Shown: piece by piece, positions 55,579 through 64,000 of the stretch | Position numbering within the stretch: the stretch's first letter is position 1 | How the letters are laid out: each line of letters begins with the position of its first letter | NCBI GenBank assembly: GCA_012931725.1 | Contig: CM022945.1 | Location: 152,835,383 to 152,899,382, forward strand | Direction: 5' to 3' | Length of the DNA stretch: 64,000 nt | Source of the DNA: Litsea cubeba | Lineage: Eukaryota > Streptophyta > Magnoliopsida > Laurales > Lauraceae | The notes under the pieces: model-generated | Seen by the model: the letters and a program-made list of their open reading frames with translations, nothing else | What the model was told of the DNA's origin: nothing | Databases searched by the model: none | Made by a program: the position numbers and the translations under genes

Positions 55579-58500
55579 TCAAGGGTAGTACCGCTTTAAG
55601 AACTTGCCGTTAATGGGCAGCATACATCTGTCACCTTCCATGTTTAGGAGTGCGTATGCGCCGTTGGAGAAAACCTTGTCGATGACGTAGGGTCCCTCCC
55701 ATTTCGGCTCAAATTTGCCTTTAGACTTGTGAGCGAAGACCATTGGTCTTTTTACCGCAAGAACCAAGTCATTCTTTTTGTAGGCGCGTTGCCTGACCTT
55801 TTTATCAAAAGATCCTGCCATACGTGCTTGGTAAAGTTCAATGCTTTGTTGAGCTTCGAGCCGTCTCTCATCGAGATTGTCCAGCTCATGGAGCCGCAAT
55901 TTGACATTGCTTTCTTGAGTCATGTCATTTTGCAAGGATACCCTCAAGGAGGGAATTTGTACTTCCAAGGGCACGACAGCTTCGCATCCATAGACCAAGG
56001 AAAATGGTGTGCTATGGGTTGGTCCTCGAACGGTGGTTCGATAGGCCCACAAAGCTTCAGACATTTTGTCGCTCCAGTCTCTTTTGTGACTAGAGACCAT
56101 TTTTTTGATGATTTTGCAGAGTGTCTTGTTGAAAGCTTCTGCTAACCCGTTTGCTGCCGGATTGTATGGAGTCGAAGGACAGCTTTGGATTTTGTATTTG
56201 TCGCAGAACCTGTAGAATTGATGATCCCGGAACTGTGGTCCGTTATCATGGACGAATCTTTTGGGTATGCCGTAACGACAAATGATGTTGGTGCGTAGGA
56301 ACTGAAGGACTGATGAGGTCTTCATTTCGTTAAACGCAAATGCTTCTGACCACTTGGAGAAGTAATCCGTAGCGGCGAAGATGAAGCGATGACCTTTGCT
56401 TGAAGGGTGAGAAATAGGACTTATGATGTCCGTACCCCAGGCTTCGAAAGGCCATGAGATCGCTGTAGGATGCAGCCATTCTGGAGGCATGTGAATGTAA
56501 TCTCCATGAACTTGGCATTGTTGGCAGCGCTTAGCAAATTGCATTGCGTCAGCTACCATAGTAGGCCAGTAATATCCTAACCTTTTTATCTGATCATAGA
56601 GCTTAGGTCCAGCCTGATGAGCTCCACAAAGACCAGCATGAACTTCTTTGAGTGTTTCTTCAGCCTCTTGTTGTGACAAGCAGCGTAGAAGTACTCCGTT
56701 GAAGGATTTCCTATAAAGGATTTTTGAAGGAATATCCAAATGAAAGCTTGGGGTTCGCCTTTGGATGCTTACCCGTTCTTTTGGATCTTCAGGTAGGATT
56801 CCGAACATAATGTAATCAATGAACAGATCCCTCCAGTCGCCAATTGAAGTTTGAAGGATTGAAATTCGACTTCCGACCACTTGGTGGCATTCAGCAACTG
56901 CTTGGTGTGTGTTAAGAGGAGGAAGGATTCTCCTTTCGCACACTGTGATTTGCATGTTTTCCCCTTCCTGGATTGCCATGGATGCGGCAAGTCCGGCTAG
57001 GGCATCTGCACGTATGTTTTCACCTCTACGAATGTGGGTGATGTGACAGATGTCAAACTTTTGCAGAAGTGATTGTGCCTTGTTGTAGTAGGGCAACAAA
57101 TCTGGCTTCCTGACTTCAAATTTCTGATTCATCTGGTTGACGATCAGTTGAGAGTCTCCAAAGACTTCCAGCATGGTGATACCGGATTCGATGGCGAGTT
57201 CCAATCCTAAGATCAGAGCTTGATATTCAGCTGCATTGTTTGTGCATGGTTCCAGTAGCGAGAAAGCGTGTGGAATCATGTATTTGTCGGGGCTAACAAA
57301 GAGGATGCCAACTCCCGAGATCAGCTGTCTTTTTTCATTTGTCCTGGTTGCACCGTCAAAGTACATATCCCAGGAGGCACTTTGTGAGAAAGTCTCCACA
57401 TTGTAGACTGGTTCGTCTGGGAGATCATCTCTGAGTGGAGAATCTTTAGGCAATGGATGCTCTGCGAGGAAGTCCGCTAGAGCTTGTCCTTTGATTGCTT
57501 TTTGTGGTACATACCTAATATCAAATTGTGACAGAGGGATGGACCATTTTGCCAGTCGAGCATTGAGAGAACCTGCCTTCGTGACAAGGACCTTCAAGAG
57601 GTTGACCCTCGAGACCAGGTAGACTGTGTTGGAAAGCAAGTAGTGACGCAGCTTTTGTACAGCGAACATCACTGCAAGGCATTCTTTTTCGACTGGAGAG
57701 TAGCGATGCTCTGCACCTACTAGCATGCGGTTGAGGTAATATAGAGTAGCTTCTTTTCTTTGATCATTTTCTTGCGCAAGCAGAGCTCCCAGAGAGTGAT
57801 CAAGGGCTCTTGTGTACAAGATGAATGGTTTTCCAGTGGTAGGAGCAGCTAACACTGGAGGTTTTGTCAGGTATGACTTGATGTCTTGGAAAGCAGCTTC
57901 ACAGTCAGCATCCCAGACAAAGTTTACACCTTTTTTCATCAACCGGGAGAATGGACGGCATTTCCCCGAAAGATTGGAGATGAACCGTCTGATGTAGGCC
58001 AATCTCCCTTGAAGCCCTTTGAGTTCTCTCAAGGTTCTTGGAGAGGGCATTTCTAGAATGGCTTTGACTTTTATGGGGTCAAGCTCTATTCCAGCTTTCC
58101 GAACTAAGAATCCGAGGAACTTACCCGACGAGACGCCGAAGAAGCATTTCAATGGATTCATTCGCAGTTTGTGTTTGCGAAGCCGGAGGAAGACTTCTCG
58201 AAGGTCTTCGAGATGATCTTCTTTTCTTTTGCTTTTGACGACGAGGTTATCAACGTAACATTCAACCGTCTTGTGCTGCATATCTTGGAATATTTTCATC
58301 ATAGCCCTCTGATATGTGGCACCAGCATTTTTCAGACCAAATGGCATGACAGTGTAGCAATACACGCCAAATGGGGTTCGAAAGGATGTATGTTTTTTCA
58401 TCCTCAGGATGCATCTTTATCTGATTGTAGCCAGAGAAACCATCCATGAATGTCATTCGCTCGAATCCACAGGTATTATCAATCATTACCTCTGGTATGG

Positions 58501-59443
58501 GGAGCGGAAATTCATCTTTTGGGCATGCGCCATTCAGGTCTCTATAATCAATACAGACCCTGATCTGCCCATTTTTCTTTGTCACGGGGACAATGTTGGC
58601 CAACCATTCAGGATGTTGTTCCTCACGGATGAAGCCGACGCTTTTGAGTTTTTGAACTTCTTGTTCAATTTTATCCATCACATCTGGACGGAATCTTCTT
58701 TGGCCTTGCTTGACAGGCTTGATGTCTTCTTGAAGATTGAGTTTGTGAACTGCTATTTTGGGGTCTAAGCCTGGCATTTCAGCGTAAGACCATGCAAAGC
58801 AATCAACGAACTCACGAAGAAAGGAGATATACTCGGGTAACTCATCATCCTTTATATTCTTGCTTATGAATACAGGACGTGGGTTATCTGGTGTTCCCAA
58901 GTCTATCTTTTGAACAGGATCTTCTGTTGGAAGGTTCGAAGGTGGTTCCTCCACAATATTTTCGGAGGCTTCCAGCTCAACGAAACCTTCTGGGGTTTCA
59001 AGGGCATTTCCAGACCAAGGTTTTATTCCTTTCCACGGGTCTTCTTGATCGGTAATTTTCCCAAGGCTTGCTATGAGATGATCCCAATCGCCTGTTGAAA
59101 CCGAGTCGAAGTAGGCTACTTCTTTTGGAGATGAGGGTTCTTCTGGGTCAGAAGTCCACACGTCTGTGCCATCGGACAACTCCTCTTCATTTTCGGAGAA
59201 ATCGTGCCAATTGGATGAGCTTCCTGGATCTTTGTCAGGTGACTCATCAAAGAGATATCCAGGGAGATCGATGTCTTCATGGACTTGAGATGTTGAGGCT
59301 TGGTCAGTATATTGACTTTTAAGCCTTTGTGTCAACTGTCTCAAGGGAGTGTCAGGATCATACCCTAACCCGTGTGAAGACTTTTCTACATAGCCGTAGA
59401 GTCTCCAGTCTTCCAGCTGGCTTTTGGTCAAGACGGGCCCCAA
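55579..59443 (-). pseudogene. RT, RNase H, archaeal-type RNase H and integrase of Tat element II
   Basis: The minus-strand frame from 59443 starts with an acidic linker, then DCFAWSYAEMPGLDP and RT: VTKKNGQIRVCIDYRDLN, ACPKDEFPLP, FMDGFSGYNQIKM. Near 58388 an extra 4 bp (ACAT repeated) shifts the frame; the 940-codon frame 58401-55579 carries the rest. It continues TVMPFGLKNAGATYQR and the catalytic box CYVDNLVVKSK, where the second Asp of YxDD is Asn. RNase H follows, then the archaeal-type RNase H (WDMYFDGATRTNEKRQ, NNAAEYQALILGLELA, GDSQLIVNQM, ADALAGLAAS, all acidic residues kept), integrase HAGLCGAHQAG...CQQCQVHGD, GTDIISP, HDNGPQFRD and NGLAEAFNKTL, and a C-terminal domain to LKRYYP. 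Apart from the frameshift and the RT residue it is well preserved. Confidence 0.9.
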
Positions 59444-59464
59444 TGGCGTGAGAATACCGCGTCC

Positions 59465-62246
59465 TTATCCCAAACCGACTGGGTTTTGAGCGTCATAGCC
59501 CATTTTCTTCATAATAGCTTGTGCCACAGAACTATATAAGGATAGTTGAGGCATACCTTTATTTTGGAAAGGTTCAAGCATGGAGTTTGATGAAGAAGCA
59601 TCCGATCTATGGAAGAAGATCGACTTTTCCTTTGTTGAAGTTGCTGGAACAACGAAGGAAGCTGACGTAGGATCTCCTATGTCAGAAGTTGTCTCCATTG
59701 GAGTAAGAGCAGGCTGAACTTGCTGAGTGTCAGCTTGGCTTGACGATGCGTCGTCTTCTGGCTCTGAATCCGAGTCCGTTTCTTGCATGATAGACACGAA
59801 AGAGACAACAAATTTGCCCCCAGGCTTTTGTTTTGCCTTCTTCACTTTAGTTGTGATGACCAAAGGCTTTGAAGATTTGAGGGAGATGATCAAGGGAGTT
59901 TGCATGCTCTCTTCAGATTTACCGGATGGTTTGTTTTCTTCCGGTGATTGTTGAGGAGCTTTGCCTTTATCTTTCTGGAGATTTTCGGCAAAGGATGCTG
60001 TGTGCTTCTCCTCTTCTTCTTTTTCACCTTCATACATCTGTGAGTCTGCGAAGTGGACTTCTTTACCTTTAAAGGGTTTTCTGTCCGCAAAGACTCGATG
60101 TATCATGCCATCGTCGCCAACAAACTTGATGCATTGATGTAGAGTTGAAGGGACAACACCATTCTCGTGGATCCAAGGGCGTCCGAGAAGGATGTTGTAG
60201 CATGAAGGGGTCTTTATTGCATACACTGTGACCTCAGAGATAAGATCACCGATCTGCAACTTGAACCTGATTTTACCGATAGGCCTTTGAGTACTCCCAT
60301 CGTATCCAAAGATAGATACAGATGTGTGGCTCAGCTTGCTAGGTGGGATGCCCAACTCTTCAAGAGCCGATGTGGAGATGAGGTTGAGTGCAGAACCTGG
60401 GTCGATCTGAACTCTATGCATAGGCATTTCCTTGATATACCCCGTGAAGTACAGGGGTCGGTTATGCCTGGTTTCGCCAAGTAGGAGGTCATCCTTTGTG
60501 AAGGCGATGGTTGCACTGGCTGCTTTTTTAACCGAGAGGCATTCAATGCATGATCCCTCAGTTTTCTTCTTTTCTCCCTTTGAGGAGGCTTCTGAGTTTT
60601 TGACCCGGTAATCCATTTCAATTTGGAGGACTTGCGGGGCATGTTTGTCGACATCCTCATTCAGCTTTTGTAATTCCGAAATGAGATTATCACGAGTGTG
60701 CGGAGACATTCGCAACAAATCTAGGATGTGTAGACGTGCAGGTATGTGCTTGAAGTGTTCAATCAAGTCATACTTGAAAGCCTCCTTAGGGCCTGCATGT
60801 TCATCATTGTTGCCACTAGGGGCGCTTACAACATCTTTTCCCGAAGGATTTACATATGTAAAGGAAGATTGGTTGTAATTTTTGTGGTAGTCCCGGCCAG
60901 AGCGGGTGCCTCTACCAACTTCGAGAGCTTCTTGAGAAGGGTCTTCGTTTGGAAGATTGTCTTCAGGATCAAGACGCTGTCGTTTTTCATTTGCTGAGGA
61001 TGCATCAGCAGCAGAGTTACCATCCTCAATGATTGTGTTGCATTGAGCATTTTCCGGGAACAAGTCCTGAACAGCATCCAGCAATCTTTCTTCTTCGTTG
61101 ACTAATTCATCGTCCCAAGCATCAATGGCTGGGAATTCTTCAGTCAGGAAGGGTGTGAACTTTGAAGTCACAGTCTCAGGAGAAGAAACCTGAGAGGGTG
61201 TCATCTCAGTGAAAGTCACGTGAGACGAGGTGGCTCCAGAAGATATATTGCTAGGCATCGCCGGAGTGTAAGTGCTCTCATCAGACGATGCTTCGGAAGA
61301 GCTATAATCCCGAATTATTACATTACAGGAAGCTCTGACGGGAGACGTTGCCTGATCGGAGTCAGACTCATCCTCGGATGTGAGAGGATCGTCTATCCAG
61401 CAATTTTCTCCATTTTCAGGAGTTAAGGGATGATGTACCTGGTGGTCTTCAGGGACTTCAGGCTCTGGATTGCGAGGAGGCTCGTTGACGCGTTCTTGTT
61501 CTTGTTCTAGAGCGAGTCGCTGCAAGATCCTTGCATATTCTTCAAGATTAGGCATGGGAGCCGGATCTTCTTCTTCATCATCTCTTTGTGGCTCAACATT
61601 GTTGATTTCCACTGGAGTAATGAGAGGTGCTGGGTCAGCAGCATTTCTTGTACAGCTTCTTGGTCTTCTTCATCATCAGACCAGGATCCTTGTGGCTGTA
61701 GGGGGTTATACCAGATTACTGGCATAAGATGAGACTCAGGAACCCATTCTTCATCGGAGAGATATTCTCCTATTTCGAGGAACTCCTCCCACTCATCTGT
61801 GTAGTTGGATTCGAATCCATCATCGGTGTCGCTGGATTCGTATCCATCAATGGAGAATCCAACTACCGAATTGCAAGAGTATGATGCCTCCTGCATGGCT
61901 TCTTTAAATTGAGGTGGCATGAAATCACTGAGAGTGAATTTCCTTACCCCCTTTGAAGTCTCTGGAAGGCATGTTTTTGTTATCTCCAGTGAAGCGGTAG
62001 AGGAAGCCTCTGCCTTTTCTTTGACCTCTAGTTTTGGCTGGGTCTTCTCTTGTCGTTTGAGCTTGAGGAGATGTTTCCTAGCCTGCTTCGCTGTTGAGCT
62101 GTAGGCTTTGTTTTCACGACCTCCCAATTTTCATCTTCCAGGAGATCGGGATGTACCCATATCGGTTGTCCGTCTGGTGTCGGGTAAGGAACCAGTTCCT
62201 CGGACGCTTCGATTGAGTTTATCACCTTGAAGGAAGTAGTGATCTT
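59465..62246 (-). pseudogene. Acidic N-terminal region and protease of Tat element II, gag missing
   Basis: Three minus-strand frames join into one product with frameshifts near 62110 and 61620. The N-terminal two thirds are very acidic and Ser-rich (for example EEWEEFLEIGEYLSDEEW, DDEEEDPAPMPNLEEYARIL). Then comes KYDLIEHFKHIPARLHILDLLRMS, the usual segment before the protease in Ogre-type elements. The protease has VQIDPGSALNLIS (about 60390) and NILLGRPWIHENG (about 60190), the aspartic catalytic loop and partner strand. The C terminus, GYDAQNPVGLG and, after a stop at about 59462, GRGILTP, resembles a G-patch. No capsid motif and no CCHC box is found in 2.8 kb, where Tat Gag would be expected. 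Confidence 0.75.
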
Positions 62247-64000
62247 TGATGGACCGCGCTCCTGCTCGGTTCTACCGAGGTCGGCGGACGTGGGAGTCCG
62301 TCGGGTCCGACCCTTTCGTAACCAGGGGGCAAGGGCGTGCATCAACATTTCTTTTTTTTTTGTGGGTGTGCCAGATTTTCTATTTTACTTGGAATTGCAA
62401 GTGGTGATCCGGAGATCAACCTTCGCAAGTAAAAAGGAAAATCAACTTCTTTCAAGTTTTCCATTGCACATATATTTAAGAAAAGAGACATTTCTTGATT
62501 TGCCGTGAAAGGCGATTTTTTTGGCATTTATAGCCGATTTTGGCGTTTATAGCCGATTTTTGGCGTTTATAGCCGATTTTGGCATTTATAGAGCCGATTT
62601 ACCAATTCTTATCAATCATGAAAGACAAGAGTTGTGATTTTTGTCTCTTTTGAAAAAATACAAACTACAATGAAAAGCAAGAAAAGGAGGATTTAACTTC
62701 TCAGGAGATTGTGGGGGACTCGTTTAGTTGACGGTCGCAAGCCATATGTGGGCTTCGCCATCATCCATGCAGATGAGAACAGAGGATGCTATTTGATTCG
62801 CGCTTGGCTGGCTAAACCTCGAGTTTTTAGAAGACAAAGACCAAAGGAAGGTCCTATGTCCAATAAAAAAACCGAGTAGACGGGCTGAAAAGCCACATCT
62901 AAGCCATTGGAGGCAGGAGGAGAAGGCAAGGACCTTGGGGGGTACCCCCCAAGGGACTTTTATCACCTTGTTGCGGTGGCTGGTGTAGAACTTCCGCAGA
63001 GTTTTCTCTCTTTTCCTTTCTCTGGATTCTGTCTGTGTGCTTGTGCTTTTTTCTCTGATTTTTTGATGCTTTCTGATGTGTGTTTCTTCTTGGAGAGCCC
63101 TCCTATTTATAGGCTTTTAGGTAGCCTTTTAGGTGGGTTTATGGGCTTTTATTGTCATTAAGCCGCTAATGGGAGGAGTTACAAAATTGAATTGTTTATT
63201 TTGTAACTCCTTTTTCTGGCTTCTGATTGGCCGGAGGAGATTGAGGGCCTTTAATCGCTTTAATCGCCATGATGGGAGGAGTTTCATGGGTTAAATGCAT
63301 GAATCTCTTGACTTGTAACTCCCGCATGCTGCTTCTGATTGGGGCCGTCCAAAGAAATGGTATTAATGACTGTAATTAAAGCTAGTCAAATAATCGCATT
63401 AAGTGTCGCCGAGCAGCTGAAGAGTCGCGGGCCGTGCCACGTCTTTGGAATTCTTCTGTGATGATCATCGATGGATCTTCATGTAGATCGACATCAGATG
63501 ACCATGTAATTTCAGGTGCTTGTTGCCAACAGCGGGTCGGTGCCATCTGTCCTGTCGATTTCTCGATCGGTCGGGTGGAAAGCACACTTTTTTTTGGTTG
63601 ACCGGGTGGCGATCAATACTGTCTTCGATACTCTTGATGTTTTACCCGTGTTTTGGACGGATGTCAGAGGACTTGGTGTCTCAAAAGCATGGAATTTTGG
63701 AAAGTACCAGAGGCTGGGCTCCTCGAATCGCGAAAAAACGGCGAAAACCGGGGTTTCCGGGCTTTCCCGGCGACCCCGGGGTCCATGGTCGCCGGCGACC
63801 TTGGCCCAGGGTCGCAGGGGTCTGCGACCCTGGGGGGGTTTTCCCCTTTCGTGTCCCGTTTTGCGTCCGGTTTTTGCTCTTTTTTTATTCTTTTTCTTCT
63901 GTACTTTTCTTGACATTTTGATCATTTATTGGCCTGATTTCTTGTAGGAAACCTGATGAGAATCCTTGCATGTTATTTTGCAAAGTTCCAATTTCCTGAG
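62247..64000 (-). repeat. 5' LTR of Tat element II (partial)
   Basis: Collinear with 45420-47195 of the 3' LTR, from TGATGGACC at 62247 to the window end; about 850 bp more are expected outside. It includes the TATAGCCG array (about 62525-62600), TATAAATA on the minus strand at 63104-63111, and the GC-rich hairpin block at 63765-63835. Indels against the other copy are common. Confidence 0.82.
63104..63111 (-). promoter_or_regulatory. TATA box of element II 5' LTR
   Basis: CCTATAAATAGG on the minus strand, identical to the 3' LTR copy at 46297-46304. This copy would drive the genomic RNA of element II. Confidence 0.55.

Larger units (their letters stand above)
45420..64000 (-). mobile_element. 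Tat-lineage Gypsy retrotransposon II (5' LTR runs off the window)
   Basis: Sense order on the minus strand: 5' LTR (from beyond 64000 to 62247), acidic ORF and protease (62246-59465), RT, RNase H, archaeal-type RNase H and integrase (59443-55579), tandem arrays (55215-54082), an antisense five-exon gene (49213-53939, plus strand), another tandem array, a polypurine tract (48047-48060) and the 3' LTR (48046-45420). No Retrotrans_gag capsid or zinc knuckle is found, so it is a deletion derivative or was never autonomous. It is inserted in the gag of Tat element I. The LTR pair differs by many indels. The exact left terminus is less certain than the others because no clear primer-binding site follows the 5' LTR. 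Confidence 0.82.

Overview
The window is flowering-plant nuclear heterochromatin. It has no tRNA, no rRNA and no recognisable host gene. It is a stack of nested LTR retrotransposons beside an intergenic stretch of small DNA transposons. Plant origin follows from the element lineages (Tat and Tekay-type Gypsy, Sirevirus-like Copia, hAT and Mutator-like elements), GT-AG introns, TATA boxes and initiator-tRNA-Met primer sites. The species cannot be read from the sequence.

Layout. 1-9608: a solo Tat-type LTR (125-1066, perfect 5-bp duplication); a 2.2-kb non-autonomous hAT element (3497-5699); a 1.8-kb Mutator-like element with long terminal inverted repeats (5810-7630), whose right arm is split by a 559-bp hAT MITE (6979-7537). 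The rest is unassigned AT-rich DNA. 9609 to beyond 64000: Tat element I on the minus strand. Its 3' LTR (9609-10461) and the last part of pol (15013-17092) are on the left; RT, protease and the end of gag (42984-45419) are on the right. It is split at 17092/42984 by Tekay-like Gypsy III (17093-42983, minus strand). Gypsy III in turn holds two Sirevirus-like Copia elements on the plus strand: A (23990-31571) in its gag, and B (34199-41675) in its 5' LTR. A second Tat element, II (45420 to beyond 64000, minus strand), sits in the gag of element I.

The most interesting content is a pair of antisense genes. Each Tat element has, between pol and the 3' LTR, a multi-exon gene read on the opposite strand from its own TATA box. 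Element II encodes a plant-mobile-domain-like protein plus an acidic and coiled-coil tail (five exons, every intron phase 1, 1,224 codons). Element I encodes a Transposase_28-like protein plus a coiled-coil tail. Extra ORFs of this kind are known for the Tat group in general; the exon structure, matched symmetric exons and palindrome-rich first intron seen here deserve attention.

Almost everything is decayed. Only Copia A is nearly intact (two 1-nt indels near its end). Both Tat elements have lost the second aspartate of the RT YxDD box. Many premature stops are TAG or TAA at positions where the families normally have glutamine, the pattern expected from deamination of methylated cytosine. 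The Copia LTRs and the unrelated Gypsy III LTRs both carry pairs of palindromes spaced 20-21 bp.
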